This document shows positions 37,417 through 46,709 of a DNA stretch of 64,000 bases, in pieces (within the stretch, counting starts at the first letter, position 1; every line of letters begins with the position of its first letter). The translations under genes and the position numbers were made by a program. The stretch is from Propionivibrio dicarboxylicus (GTDB taxonomy: Bacteria; Pseudomonadota; Gammaproteobacteria; Burkholderiales; Rhodocyclaceae). The notes under the pieces were generated by a model. The model did no database searches. It saw only the letters and a list, made by a program, of their open reading frames with translations, and was not told the origin of the DNA. Where the stretch lies: assembly GCF_900099695.1 (NCBI RefSeq), contig NZ_FNCY01000007.1, forward strand, positions 142,599 through 206,598. The letters are read 5' to 3'.

Positions 37417-38049
37417 TCAACGCTCCTTCTTGCGCAGCGTCGCCTGCCACTGCGCATACGTCACGCGCGCAATATCGAAACGATCGGTCGTTCGGCAATA
37501 CACCGACGGCGAGCCCATGCGACCAATCGGGGAAAAACCGTCGATGTGCAGGCGCTGGCCGACCAGATGATCGGCGACATGGAACATGACGACCTCGCCG
37601 ATGAACATCGTATAGGAGCCGAGCCGCTGCTCGCTATGCAAGCGGCACTCGAGGCTCGCCTGCGCCTCGGCGACCCGCGGCGTCCGGATCTTGACCGACG
37701 GCGCCACCGCCAAGCCGGCGGCATCGACCTCGCTCTTGTCGGGCGGAAAATCGGCGGCCGAAATATTCATCGCGTCGAACACCTCCTCGGTCACCATATT
37801 CACGACGAATTCACGCTCGGCGAGGATGTTTCTCGCCGTGTCCTTGAGTTCGCCAGCCTCGTTGCGGGCAACGCTGACCATGACATAGAGCGGATTGCTG
37901 CTGACCGCGTTGAAAAAGCTGAAGGGGGCGAGATTGACGGTATCGTCCGGTCCAAGGCTCGTCACCCAGGCGATCGGACGCGGCACGACGATATTCGTCA
38001 GAAGCTTGTAGCCTTCGGCCTTGGAATGCTGGGAAGGATCTATTTGCAT
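37417..38049 (-). CDS. Flavin reductase-like protein
   Basis: A 210-residue protein of the flavin-reductase/DIM6-NTAB family. Key stretches are PRPIAWVTSLGPDDTVNLAP and FSFFNAVSSNPLYVMVSV near the N-terminus, which bind FMN. Members reduce flavin or use bound FMN, often for a partner monooxygenase, but none is nearby. Upstream 37320-37416 holds no gene. Confidence 0.85.
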   Translation of the reverse strand: MQIDPSQHSKAEGYKLLTNIVVPRPIAWVTSLGPDDTVNLAPFSFFNAVSSNPLYVMVSVARNEAGELKDTARNILAEREFVVNMVTEEVFDAMNISAADFPPDKSEVDAAGLAVAPSVKIRTPRVAEAQASLECRLHSEQRLGSYTMFIGEVVMFHVADHLVGQRLHIDGFSPIGRMGSPSVYCRTTDRFDIARVTYAQWQATLRKKER

Positions 38050-38149
38050 GGGGGCACACTCCTTGATTCGCTTGCCATCACGACAGAAGCATCATGCCAC
38101 AGATGCCGGCGCGAGGATGCCGAAGACATCACCCGGGCCAACACCGCAG

Positions 38150-38893
38150 CTACTCTCCCGACATTTTCCGTTCGAGCAGGCAGGCGGCGAGCGCCTTTTC
38201 CTCGTCCGACGATAGCGCGTTCGCGTCGCCGGCGAAATGCCGGAGAAAGGCACGCCGGGCGCCGTCGGGCTGAGCCGGATCGTAGCCCAAGGCGACGAGC
38301 GCGATGGCGAGATCGAAGCCTTGCGGCGCCGGCGTCCAGGGCGGATCGCACCACAGGCCGAAGCCGTTCTCGGCAAGTCGCTTCCACGGAAAATAGACGC
38401 TCGGATCGACCTTGCGCGACGGCGCCACATCGCCATGGCCGACGAAATTGGCTGCCGGCAGGTGATAACGGTTCTGGATTCCCGCCAGGACCTCCAGCAA
38501 GGACACGATCTGCGCCTCGGCAAAGGGTTCGTCGCCGTTGTTGTCGAGTTCGATGCCAATCGACAATGAATTGACGTCGCGCATACCGCCCCACCACGAC
38601 AGGCCGGCATGCCAGGCGCGTTCCCTCTCGTCGACCAGCGCCACGACCTCGCCGTCGCGTCCGATCAGGTAATGCGCGCTGACTTTGCGCGCGGGGGTCG
38701 TCAATGTCCGCAGCGCCTGGTCGATCGTATCGTCGCTGGTGTGGTGGATGACAACCAGATTGGGCCGGCGCGCATCGAAATTCGGCGACGTCGGCCGCAG
38801 ACCGGGACCGGTCGGCGCGCAGCCCGCAAGACCGAGCATAAGAATGAGCACAAGGCCGAGCGCCCTGCCGGCCTTCCACCAGGACCGCAACAC
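38150..38893 (-). CDS. N-acetylmuramoyl-L-alanine amidase lipoprotein, AmiD-like
   Basis: A zinc amidase that cleaves the amide between MurNAc and the stem peptide or anhydro-muropeptides, predicted on the periplasmic side of a membrane. A signal ending LMLGLAGC marks a lipid-modified Cys. The amidase_2 domain has zinc-site residues in VVIHHTSDD, HYLIGRDGEVV, and GHGDVAPSRKVDP. GTG 38893 is preferred because GGGGGGG precedes it; ATG 38938 is possible and would add 15 residues. Confidence 0.85.
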   Translation of the reverse strand: MLRSWWKAGRALGLVLILMLGLAGCAPTGPGLRPTSPNFDARRPNLVVIHHTSDDTIDQALRTLTTPARKVSAHYLIGRDGEVVALVDERERAWHAGLSWWGGMRDVNSLSIGIELDNNGDEPFAEAQIVSLLEVLAGIQNRYHLPAANFVGHGDVAPSRKVDPSVYFPWKRLAENGFGLWCDPPWTPAPQGFDLAIALVALGYDPAQPDGARRAFLRHFAGDANALSSDEEKALAACLLERKMSGE

Positions 38894-38982
38894 ATGGGAA
38901 CGCCCCCCCGACTGAAAATCATCGCCAACCGAAAACATTTGCTATCCTCGCGCCTGCGGCTGAACCGCCTCAAACCACATCA

Positions 38983-39261
38983 ATGAACCTGCCCTTACAC
39001 ATTATCGCCGGCGCCATCATCGCGGCAAGCGCCCGCAACGCGTCGGAAGTCCTCCTCGGCGCGCTGATCTGGCCGGCCATCTACTGCGCCTATGCCACGC
39101 TGATCGAGCGCGCGGCCCTGCAGGAAGGCGTCCGCAAACTGCGCGAGCGCGGTAAACCTTCGCCGCTCGCCACCTATTACAGCACCATCGGTTCGGGCGC
39201 ATTGCTCGCCGCACTGGCCGTCGCGACGCTCGGTTTCGCGCTGCGCCAGTGGCTGAGCTGA
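38983..39261 (+). CDS. Small membrane protein, unknown function
   Basis: I do not recognise this 92-residue protein. It starts MNLPLHIIAGAIIAASARNA and has two to three hydrophobic segments (about 5-20, 23-38 and 70-88) with a basic loop LRERGKPSPL between them. Codon use matches the neighbours. It is divergent from the amidase gene and convergent with the LysR gene. No function can be inferred. Confidence 0.65.
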   Translation: MNLPLHIIAGAIIAASARNASEVLLGALIWPAIYCAYATLIERAALQEGVRKLRERGKPSPLATYYSTIGSGALLAALAVATLGFALRQWLS

Positions 39262-39300
39262 ACACCACGCTCCGCTGTCCGGCCGCCAGAACGCGCCGCC

Positions 39301-40212
39301 TCATCGGCGCGACAAGCCCTGTCGCTCGAGCCATTCGGCAATGAATTCGACGAAGACGCGCACCTTGGCCGATGACGAGAGCCGCGCCGGATAGACGGCC
39401 CAGACATTGGCCTCCTGCGCATAATCGGCGAGGATCCTGACCAAGCGCCCCTCGGCAACACTGCGGGTCACGTCCCACGACGAGCGCAGGATGATGCCAT
39501 GGCCGTCGATCGCCCACTGGTGCACGATCTCGCCATTGCTCGCCGATAGCGGTCCATGCACCCGTACTTTTTCGACGCCGTTTGGTCCGGAAAGCCGCCA
39601 CAAGCCGAAATCCCGGTCCCGCTCGCGGATCTCGATGCAACGATGGCGGGCGAGGTCCGCGAGCGTCGTCGGCGTTCCCCACTGCGCCAGATAGGCCGGT
39701 GCCGCGCAGATGATGCGGGCATTGTCGGCGACCTTGCGCGCGATCAGGCTCGGATCGTTCACGGCGCCGACACGGATATCCAGATGGAATCCCTCGCCGA
39801 CGAGATCCACCGGCCGGTCGATCAGCTCCAGCTGGATTTCGAGCAGCGGGTGCCGCTCGACAAACTCGGAAATCGCGGCCGCCAGCCGGTTGCGACCGAA
39901 GCCGGTGCTCGTGCACACGCGTAATTGCCCACGCAGATCGACGCGCGCGTCGGACACCTCCTCCGACAGGCGATCGACCTCGTCGATAATGCGCTGGGCA
40001 TGACGCAGCACCAACCCGCCCTGCTCGGTCAAACTGACCTTGCGCGTCGTCCGATGCAACAACTTGACCCGAAAAGTCTCCTCCAGCACGGCGATGCGCT
40101 TGCTCACCAACGCGTTCGACACACCGAGTTCGCGCGCCGACGCGGCGAAACCGCCACAACGGACGACCGTGCAAAACAGACGTAAATCTTCGAGCAAGGG
40201 CCTATTATTCAC
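39301..40212 (-). CDS. LysR-family regulator, DmlR-like
   Basis: A 303-residue regulator with an N-terminal winged helix (LEDLRLFCTVVRCGGFAASA, SNALVSKRIAVLEETF) and an effector domain (about 90-300). It resembles DmlR/YeaT, which activates D-malate dehydrogenase, and it is divergent from a dmlA/ttuC-type gene here. The start appears to be GTG at 40212, since a stop lies seven codons upstream in frame. The first of two direct repeats overlaps this start codon. Confidence 0.88.
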   Translation of the reverse strand: MNNRPLLEDLRLFCTVVRCGGFAASARELGVSNALVSKRIAVLEETFRVKLLHRTTRKVSLTEQGGLVLRHAQRIIDEVDRLSEEVSDARVDLRGQLRVCTSTGFGRNRLAAAISEFVERHPLLEIQLELIDRPVDLVGEGFHLDIRVGAVNDPSLIARKVADNARIICAAPAYLAQWGTPTTLADLARHRCIEIRERDRDFGLWRLSGPNGVEKVRVHGPLSASNGEIVHQWAIDGHGIILRSSWDVTRSVAEGRLVRILADYAQEANVWAVYPARLSSSAKVRVFVEFIAEWLERQGLSRR

Positions 40213-40237
40213 GAAGCGTGTCCAGTGTATTCACGAA
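40206..40237 (+). promoter_or_regulatory. Paired direct repeats in the DmlR/DmlA divergent region
   Basis: The 10-bp sequence TATTCACGAA occurs at 40206-40215 and 40228-40237, 22 bp apart (two helical turns). A TATAAA -10 for the dehydrogenase lies at 40247-40252 with a poor -35, which the second repeat overlaps. Poor -35 plus adjacent repeats fits activation by the divergent LysR protein. Confidence 0.6.
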
Positions 40238-40309
40238 TGACGGGATTATAAACGCCGACAAAATCATTAAGCTGCATTCACTTCACTACGAATATCGGAG
40301 AACAAGCGC

Positions 40310-41389
40310 ATGAAAGCCCATCGCATTGCAGTCATCGCCGGCGACGGCATCGGCAAGGAAGTCATGCCCGAAGGTGTGCGCGTCCTTGAAGCCGCCGCGC
40401 GCAAATTCGACATTCCGCTCGAACTCAGGACATTCGACTGGGCCCACTGCGACTACTACCTCAAGCACGGCAAGATGATGCCGGACGACTGGTTCGAGCA
40501 ACTGCGCGGATTCGACGCCATCTTCTTCGGTGCTGTCGGCATGCCCTCGAAAGTGCCGGACCACGTTTCGCTGTGGGGATCGTTGCTCAAGTTCCGCCGC
40601 GACTTCGACCAGTACGTCAACCTCCGTCCGGTCCGCCTGATGCCCGGCGTGCCCTGTCCGCTGGCCAACCGCAAGGTCGGCGACATCGACATGATGATCA
40701 TCCGCGAGAATACCGAAGGCGAGTACTCGTCGGTCGGCGGCCGCATGTTCGAAGGCACCGAACGCGAAACCGTCATGCAGGAATCGGTGTTCACCCGCAA
40801 GGGCGTGGACCGCATCCTCAAATATGCCTTTGAACTCGCCAATCGCCGTCCGAAGAAACACCTGACCTCGGCGACCAAGTCGAACGGCATGTCGATCAGC
40901 ATGCCCTACTGGGACGAGCGCGTCGAAGCGATGGCCAAGCACTATCCGCAGGTGCGCTGGGACAAGTACCACATCGACATCCTGACCGCCCGCTTCGTCC
41001 TCAGCCCCGATCGTTTCGACGTCGTCGTCGCCTCGAACCTGTTCGGCGACATCCTCTCCGACCTCGGCCCGGCCTGCGCCGGCACCATCGGCATCGCCCC
41101 CTCGGCCAATATGAATCCGGAGCGCACCTTCCCCTCGCTGTTCGAACCGGTGCACGGATCGGCGCCTGACATTTATGGTCAGAACATCGCCAACCCGATC
41201 GCCATGATCTGGTCAGCCGCGATGATGCTCGACTTCCTCGGCAACGGCGATGTCCGCCACGTTGCCGCCCATGACGCCATCGTCGCCGCGATCGAGAAGG
41301 TACTCGTCGAAGGCCCGGTCACGCCCGACCTCGGCGGCAAGGCCCGCACACCCGACGTCGGCAAGGCGATCGAAGCCGCACTCGCCTGA
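40310..41389 (+). CDS. D-malate / tartrate dehydrogenase (DmlA/TtuC type)
   Basis: NAD-dependent beta-decarboxylating dehydrogenase acting on D-malate, tartrate or similar hydroxyacids. The 359-residue protein is a paralogue of LeuB, but its substrate region IIRENTEGEYSSVGGRMFEG replaces the ELTGG-type sequence, which marks the DmlA/tartrate subgroup. FGAVGMPSKVPDHVSLWG and NLFGDILSDLGPACAGTIG are further hallmarks. It is divergent from its likely LysR regulator. D-malate versus tartrate cannot be decided from sequence. Confidence 0.88.
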   Translation: MKAHRIAVIAGDGIGKEVMPEGVRVLEAAARKFDIPLELRTFDWAHCDYYLKHGKMMPDDWFEQLRGFDAIFFGAVGMPSKVPDHVSLWGSLLKFRRDFDQYVNLRPVRLMPGVPCPLANRKVGDIDMMIIRENTEGEYSSVGGRMFEGTERETVMQESVFTRKGVDRILKYAFELANRRPKKHLTSATKSNGMSISMPYWDERVEAMAKHYPQVRWDKYHIDILTARFVLSPDRFDVVVASNLFGDILSDLGPACAGTIGIAPSANMNPERTFPSLFEPVHGSAPDIYGQNIANPIAMIWSAAMMLDFLGNGDVRHVAAHDAIVAAIEKVLVEGPVTPDLGGKARTPDVGKAIEAALA

Positions 41390-41412
41390 CGCGCAGGAGA
41401 CAGCACAACAAG

Positions 41413-41452
41413 AATGCCGGAACCGGCCCGCCCAGGGCCTGATTCCGGCATT
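41413..41452 (+). terminator. Hairpin after the DmlA-like gene
   Basis: Stem AATGCCGGAA/TTCCGGCATT (41413-41422 with 41443-41452), with inner GCCC/GGGC pairing, 23 bp beyond the stop. A second hairpin CGCCGGC/GCCGGCG (41465-41483) faces argC. T tracts are weak. Confidence 0.6.
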
Positions 41453-41491
41453 GTCATTCAAGCCCGCCGGCGCGATGCCGGCGGTATCGGA

Positions 41492-42430
41492 TCAGACCAG
41501 TCCGAGGCTTTCCTCGATACCGAGATGAACGTTCATCGACTGCACGGCAGCACCTGACGCGCCCTTGCCCAAGTTGTCGAGACGCGCGACGACGAGCATG
41601 CGTTCGTCGTTGCCAAAAACGAAGAGATCGACGCGGTTGGTATCGTTGTTGGCTTCGACGTTGAAGAAACCGCCGTCGGTATTGGCGTCGAGATCGACCG
41701 GCGCAACACGGACGAAGGCCTCGCCGGCGTAGTAATCGGCAAGGATCTGGCGGATATCGGCGGTCGTCGCCTTGCGTGTGAATTGCTGCGGATGCAGATA
41801 GGCCGTGACCGCCAACCCCTTGTAGAACGGTCCGACGATCGGCTGGAAGATCGGCGCGACCGAGAGTCCGGTATGCGCGCACATCTCCGGCAGATGTTTG
41901 TGCGTCAGGCCAAGGGCATACGGGCGCGGCGCGTCGATACGCTGCGGACTCAGGTAATGCTCGATCATCTTCTTGCCGCCGCCCGAGTAGCCGGTGATCG
42001 AATTGGCCGCAATCTGCGTGTCGGCCGGCAGCAGGCCGGCAGCGACGAGCGGCCGCATCGCCAGAATGAAGGCGGTGGCATGACATCCGGGATTGGCGAT
42101 ACGCTTGCTGGCGCGGATCTTGTCGCGCTGATCGGCCGCCAGTTCAGGCAGGCCGAACGCCCAGGCGGGATTGACGCGATGCGCCGTCGACGCATCGATG
42201 ATGCAGGTTGCGGGATTCTCGACGAGCGCCACCGCCTCGCGCGCGGCATCGTCCGGCAGGCAGAGGAAGGTCACCTGGGAGGCGTTGATCAGGCGCTTGC
42301 GCTCAGCCAGATCCTTGCGTTTGTCGGCATCGATCCGGAGGACCTCGATATCGTCGCGCTTGGCCAGATACTCGTTGATCTGCAGACCGGTGGTGCCTTC
42401 CTGGCCGTCGACAAAAACTGTGTACGTCAT
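41492..42430 (-). CDS. argC: N-acetyl-gamma-glutamyl-phosphate reductase, type 2
   Basis: Reduces N-acetylglutamyl phosphate to the semialdehyde in arginine synthesis. The 312-residue protein is the short (type 2) form. The N-terminal [37 protein letters not shown], and active-site [11 protein letters not shown] (Cys116) are typical. It is probably transcribed alone; the LacI gene upstream ends 74 bp before it on the same strand. Confidence 0.93.
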   Translation of the reverse strand: MTYTVFVDGQEGTTGLQINEYLAKRDDIEVLRIDADKRKDLAERKRLINASQVTFLCLPDDAAREAVALVENPATCIIDASTAHRVNPAWAFGLPELAADQRDKIRASKRIANPGCHATAFILAMRPLVAAGLLPADTQIAANSITGYSGGGKKMIEHYLSPQRIDAPRPYALGLTHKHLPEMCAHTGLSVAPIFQPIVGPFYKGLAVTAYLHPQQFTRKATTADIRQILADYYAGEAFVRVAPVDLDANTDGGFFNVEANNDTNRVDLFVFGNDERMLVVARLDNLGKGASGAAVQSMNVHLGIEESLGLV

Positions 42431-42504
42431 GGGATTCCTGAACTGGGTTTATACCGGACGCCTATTATCCCACGAAGCCGACGGCATCGTCGGACCGGAC
42501 GACC

Positions 42505-43512
42505 TCATTTCCGCGGCGGAAAACTCGACTCCCGCACCTGCAGCTTCGCCTCGCTGAATTGCGTCCGAACCGGCAGGTCCGGCTGTTCCATGCGCTGTGC
42601 CAGCAAGGTCGCCGCATACTTGCCGAGTTGCCGGGCGCCGATCGACATCGTCGTCAGCGGCGGGCGCCAGTTGCACGCCGCCTCGACATCGTCGAAACCG
42701 ACCACCGAGACGTCATACCCCGGCGACAGCCCGAGTTCGTAAAGCCCCAGCGTCGCGCCGAAAGCGATGATGTCATTGAAACAAACCAGACCGGTCGTTT
42801 CCCGCGAGTCGGCAAGAATGGTCTTGGCCGCCTGCGCGGCGGCGCCGTAGGTATGCCGGCAGGTAATCATCGGCATCGATGCCGGCGAGAATCCACGCCG
42901 TTCGATTGCATCGCAAAACCCCATATAGCGTTCCCGGTTGACCGACGGAGAGATCAGGCTGCCGAGAAAGGCAATTTGCCGATGCCCCAGTTGCAGCAAG
43001 TGATCGGCCGCCTGGCGCGCACCCAGCCGGTTATTGATACCGGCATAATCGAAGGGCGCGCCGTCGATCATGCGCAGGACCTGCACCAGCGGAATGTTCT
43101 CGCGCCGATACGGTTCCAGCACCGACGTCGGCGTTCCCGAAACGGTGCTGATGATCAGCCCGTCGACACGCATTTCCAGCAGGCGCTGAAGAAAATGCGA
43201 CTGGCGCTCGAACAGTTCGTTGGTATCGGCGACGAATACGACCTTGCCGAGCGGATCGAGGACTTCCTCGAGCCCGGATAGCAATTCTGCATAGACCGGA
43301 TTGGAAATATCCGGAATGATCAAGCCGACGGTATTGGTCTGCGACGAACGCAGGTTCGCGGCATTGCGGTTATAGACGTAGCCTGCCTCCTGCATCGCCG
43401 CTTCGACCTTTTTCCGCGTCTTGTCGGCAACCAGCGGACTACCGCGGCAGACGAGCGACACGGTGGCGCGCGATACGCCGGCGATCAGGGCGACATCCTT
43501 GAGCGTGGTCAC
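42505..43512 (-). CDS. LacI-family transcriptional regulator
   Basis: A 335-residue repressor with an N-terminal helix-turn-helix (TLKDVALIAGVSRATVSLV) and hinge (YVYNRNAANLRSSQTNTVGL), then a periplasmic-binding-like ligand domain. The start is GTG 43512, with CGGAGC upstream. It is divergent from the dehydrogenase and TRAP genes, where two palindrome-like operators occur, so it probably represses them until a hydroxyacid-like ligand binds. The ligand is unknown. Confidence 0.9.
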   Translation of the reverse strand: MTTLKDVALIAGVSRATVSLVCRGSPLVADKTRKKVEAAMQEAGYVYNRNAANLRSSQTNTVGLIIPDISNPVYAELLSGLEEVLDPLGKVVFVADTNELFERQSHFLQRLLEMRVDGLIISTVSGTPTSVLEPYRRENIPLVQVLRMIDGAPFDYAGINNRLGARQAADHLLQLGHRQIAFLGSLISPSVNRERYMGFCDAIERRGFSPASMPMITCRHTYGAAAQAAKTILADSRETTGLVCFNDIIAFGATLGLYELGLSPGYDVSVVGFDDVEAACNWRPPLTTMSIGARQLGKYAATLLAQRMEQPDLPVRTQFSEAKLQVRESSFPPRK

Positions 43513-43747
43513 AAAAGGCTCCGGTTACAAAGGGGGCAACAGCTTCCCATGATATACGAGACGCCTGCGGGTTCGCAGGCGTGCGCAACTGACGTGCATG
43601 ATCGCATGCAAAGCGAATACGTTGAATACGCAGAATCCGTACTAACGATCACGAATGCGGTTCGCGCAGCAGACATTCGTAGAACCTCCTGCCGACACTT
43701 CCCCATGCCGCGACGACGGCGATGGCCAGTGAAAAAATGAATGCCGC
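43513..43747. other. Divergent intergenic region, LacI side
   Basis: No gene is supported here; a 63-codon frame at 43549-43740 has no family features. A perfect hairpin ACGCCTGCG/CGCAGGCGT (43561-43582) lies in the leader of the LacI gene about 50 bp before its start, and might affect its translation or transcription. Confidence 0.5.
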
Positions 43748-43823
43748 TTGACAAGGCGAGCAATGAAACCTAATCTTTCGCAAAAATTTGGATCGATCTA
43801 ATTTTAAATTTGGATCGATCTAA
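43748..43823 (+). promoter_or_regulatory. Promoter with duplicated LacI-type operators
   Basis: TTGACA (43748-43753), 17-bp spacer and a weak -10 TAATCT (43771-43776). Two identical copies of AAATTTGGATCGATCTAA follow at 43784-43801 and 43806-43823, 22 bp apart. Each contains a near-palindrome TTGGATC-GATCTAA, the shape of LacI-family operators. Placement just after the expected start point suits steric repression. Confidence 0.75.
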
Positions 43824-43869
43824 AGATAAGGCAAAACCGTTGGATTTTCACTCTGTCGGAGAACATTGA

Positions 43870-44883
43870 ATGAACAATGCCGAAACCCTCGACCGCCGCG
43901 CTTTGCGAAAAGCGGCACCGGTCGTCGGAATCACCGAACCTGGCTATGCGGACCACAGTGTCGAAGCCGGAATCCTGAAGTCGATCGGCGCCGAAGTGCG
44001 ACTTCTGCGCTGGGAGGGCAAGCGCGACAAGCTCCTGGACATGCTGCCGGAACTTGATGTCATCATGATCCGCGACCTGCCCTTGCTCGACCGTGAAGCC
44101 ATCGCCGCCCTGCCCGCCGGTGCCGGCATCGTCCGCTACGGCGTCGGCGTCGACAACATCGATCTCGACGCCGCCCGGCAACGTGGCATCCCGGTCGCCA
44201 ACGTCCCCGACTACGGCGCCGACGTCGAAGTCGCCGATCACGCCGCCGCTCTGACGCTGGCACTGGTCCGCCGGGTCGTCTCGCGTGCGCGCCAGGTCGA
44301 TAACCTCAAATGGAATATCGCGCAACAGGAACCGATTTACCGAATCGCCGGATCGACGCTCGGCCTCGTCGGTTTCGGCAAGATCGCCCGCGCCTATCTG
44401 GCACGGATGCGCGCCTTCGGCGTCGATGACGTGCTTGTCTACGACCCCTATGTCAGCGACGACTACCTTGCCCAGTACCACGCCCGCCCGGCGAGCTTCG
44501 CCGAGATCTGCGGCAAGGCACAGATTATCTCGCTGCATGCGCCGGCGACGGCGGAAACCCGCCACCTCGTCAATGCCGACACGCTGGCCCTGATGAACAA
44601 GCGAACCTGCCTGATCAACACCTCGCGCGGAGGGCTGGTCGACACCGACGCACTGGCGGCAGCACTCAAGGATGACAAGATTTTCGGCGCCGCGCTGGAC
44701 GTGCTCGAACAGGAACCCATCGGCGAAAACTGCCCACTGCGCGGCCTCCCGAACGTCATACTTACCGACCATACCGGCTGGTATTCGGAAGCCAGCGTGC
44801 GATCGATTCAGGAAAAAGCGGCGCTGGCCGCCTGCGAGATCCTGACGACTGGCGTTCCGACCCATTGGGTCAATCGCTGGTAA
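43870..44883 (+). CDS. C-terminal-binding-protein-like D-2-hydroxyacid dehydrogenase
   Basis: A 337-residue NAD(H)-dependent dehydrogenase of the D-isomer family, CtBP subgroup. The nucleotide motif LGLVGFGKIARAYLARM is near residue 155. Catalytic residues are Arg in INTSRGGLVDTDAL, Glu in VLEQEPI and His in LTDHTGWYSE. The specific substrate is not evident. It heads the unit with the TRAP transporter, so it may oxidise or reduce the 2-hydroxy or 2-oxo acid taken up. Control by the divergent LacI protein is likely. Confidence 0.88.
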   Translation: MNNAETLDRRALRKAAPVVGITEPGYADHSVEAGILKSIGAEVRLLRWEGKRDKLLDMLPELDVIMIRDLPLLDREAIAALPAGAGIVRYGVGVDNIDLDAARQRGIPVANVPDYGADVEVADHAAALTLALVRRVVSRARQVDNLKWNIAQQEPIYRIAGSTLGLVGFGKIARAYLARMRAFGVDDVLVYDPYVSDDYLAQYHARPASFAEICGKAQIISLHAPATAETRHLVNADTLALMNKRTCLINTSRGGLVDTDALAAALKDDKIFGAALDVLEQEPIGENCPLRGLPNVILTDHTGWYSEASVRSIQEKAALAACEILTTGVPTHWVNRW

Positions 44884-45005
44884 TCCCCAGACAATGCGCA
44901 GCCAACAACGAAGGCATTGGCATACATAAACCGTCTCACCCACCTTTGTCGCACCTTGATCAACCAATCGTCACCCCAGAAGTGGCCCAAACAGGAGGAA
45001 TCAAC

Positions 45006-46022
45006 ATGAAGGCGTTTTCACTGAAAACGATGAGTAAAGTGCTGGTTGCAGCGGCAGGTTTGAGCCTCTGCGCCACGGCATTCGCGCAGCAGGTCGTCGG
45101 CAAGCTCGGACATTCGATGCCGCCGGAGCATCCGCAAGCCGTGGCCATGAACAAGTTCTCCGAACTCGTCGGCAAGTACACCGACAACCGTGTCAAGATC
45201 CAGGTCTTCCCGAGCGCCTCGCTCGGCAGCGACGACAAGATGCTGCAAGCGACGCAGGCCGGCACGCAGGAAATGTACTACGGCGCATTCGCCGCCATCG
45301 CCGGCAACGTCCGCGAACTCGGCATCTTCGACTTCCCCTTCCTCTTCCAGAACCACAAGGAAGTTGACGCCGTCATGTGGGGACGGATGGGCCAGAAGAT
45401 CTTCGACAAGATGGCGCCGACGGGACTGATCGGCCTGGGCTGGACCGAAGCCGGATTCCGTAACCTCACCAACAGCAAGCGCCCGGTCAAGACCGCCGCC
45501 GACATCGAGGGGCTGAAGCTGCGCGTCATGCCGAACAAGGTCGCGCTCGACACCTGGAAAGCCCTGGGTGCCAACCCGCAGGCAATGGCCTTCTCGGAAG
45601 TGTTCACCGCTCTTGAAATCAAGGCGATCGACGGCGAGGAAAATCCTCTGATCCTGATCTTCACCAACAAGTTCCACGAGGTCAATAAGTACATCAGCAT
45701 TACCAACCACGTTTATACGCCCTGCGGCATCGTCGCCAACAAGAAGTTCTGGGACAAGGTGAGCCCGCAGGATCAGGACGCCATGCGGCGCGCCGGCCGC
45801 GAAGCCGTCAAGTTCCATCGCGACCTGATGGACGAAGCCAACAAGGATGTCGTCGCCAAACTCAAGGCCGCCGGCGCTCAGGTTGACGTCATGCCGCCCG
45901 AGGAAATCAAGAAACTCCGCGAGAAGACCAAGTCGGTCATCGACAACTACACCAAGCAGATCGGCGAGGAATTCGTCCAGGAGTTCTACGCCGAAATCGA
46001 AAAGGTGCGCAACGGCAAGTAA
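45006..46022 (+). CDS. TRAP transporter solute-binding protein (DctP family)
   Basis: Periplasmic binding protein of a tripartite ATP-independent transporter. The 338-residue precursor has a signal peptide (KVLVAAAGLSLCATAFA, cut before QQVVGKLGHS). The TRAP signature appears as GLGWTEAGFRNLTNSKRPVK, with the substrate-carboxylate Arg in LKLRVMPN. AGGAGG precedes ATG 45006. The substrate is unknown but a hydroxy- or dicarboxylic acid is likely given the dehydrogenase upstream. An intrinsic terminator follows, before dctQ. Confidence 0.93.
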   Translation: MKAFSLKTMSKVLVAAAGLSLCATAFAQQVVGKLGHSMPPEHPQAVAMNKFSELVGKYTDNRVKIQVFPSASLGSDDKMLQATQAGTQEMYYGAFAAIAGNVRELGIFDFPFLFQNHKEVDAVMWGRMGQKIFDKMAPTGLIGLGWTEAGFRNLTNSKRPVKTAADIEGLKLRVMPNKVALDTWKALGANPQAMAFSEVFTALEIKAIDGEENPLILIFTNKFHEVNKYISITNHVYTPCGIVANKKFWDKVSPQDQDAMRRAGREAVKFHRDLMDEANKDVVAKLKAAGAQVDVMPPEEIKKLREKTKSVIDNYTKQIGEEFVQEFYAEIEKVRNGK

Positions 46023-46037
46023 ATCACCACCGCATAC

Positions 46038-46073
46038 GGGGAACGACTTGAAAGAGTCCTTCCCCATTTTTTT
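46038..46073 (+). terminator. Internal terminator between dctP and dctQ
   Basis: Stem GGGGAA-C-GACT / AGTC-C-TTCCCC (46038-46048 with 46055-46065), 6-nt loop, then seven T (46067-46073). It begins 15 bp after the dctP stop and would leave the binding-protein mRNA in excess over the permease mRNA. Confidence 0.85.
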
Positions 46074-46127
46074 GTCCGTCAGTTGGGGCCGGACGGCCTC
46101 GATCGCACCGGCACATAAGGAGGTCGC

Positions 46128-46709
46128 ATGAAGGAAGGTTTGCACGCGGTGAGAAGTGGCTTCTACCGTTTGCTGGAAGTGATACTGGTGATCAGCATGG
46201 TGGTGATGTTCGTGCTGGTGTTCTTGAACGTGATGCTGCGGATTTTTTTCAACACGGGCATCGATTTTGCCGAGGAGATTCCGCGCTTTGCCTTCATCTG
46301 GATGACCTTTGTCGGTGCGGTGATCGGGATGAACAAGCACACGCACCTGGGGGTGGATATGGTGGTGGCGGCCTTGCCGGTATTCGGGCGCAAGGTGTGC
46401 TGGGGCATCAGCCAGGCGATCATGACGGTGTGCAGCCTGTACATGCTGTACGGGACGTGGATGCAGCACGAGATCATTGCGTCGAATGCGTCGCCGGTGC
46501 TGCAGTTGAGCATGCTGTGGGTCTATGGCGTGAGCTACCTGACGGGGACGGCGATCACCATCATCTGTCTGTCGAACATTGTGCGTTTGCTGCTCGGGCA
46601 GGTCGATGAGAGCGAGTTGATCGACGTGCAGGAAGAGGGCATGGAAGAAGCGCACGAGATCGAGAAGGAAATGGCCGAACACGCGAGCCACGGGGGGAAC
46701 AAGGCATGA
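46128..46709 (+). CDS. TRAP transporter small permease (DctQ family)
   Basis: A 193-residue four-helix membrane subunit, with the family pattern EEIPRFAFIWMTFVGAVIGM and KHTHLGVDMVV. It has a long acidic and His-containing C-terminal tail (ELIDVQEEGMEEAHEIEKEM). AAGGAGG precedes it. It overlaps dctM by 4 bp. Codon choice changes sharply here, with GTG, GGG and ACG dominating, unlike the preceding dctP gene. Confidence 0.92.
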   Translation: MKEGLHAVRSGFYRLLEVILVISMVVMFVLVFLNVMLRIFFNTGIDFAEEIPRFAFIWMTFVGAVIGMNKHTHLGVDMVVAALPVFGRKVCWGISQAIMTVCSLYMLYGTWMQHEIIASNASPVLQLSMLWVYGVSYLTGTAITIICLSNIVRLLLGQVDESELIDVQEEGMEEAHEIEKEMAEHASHGGNKA

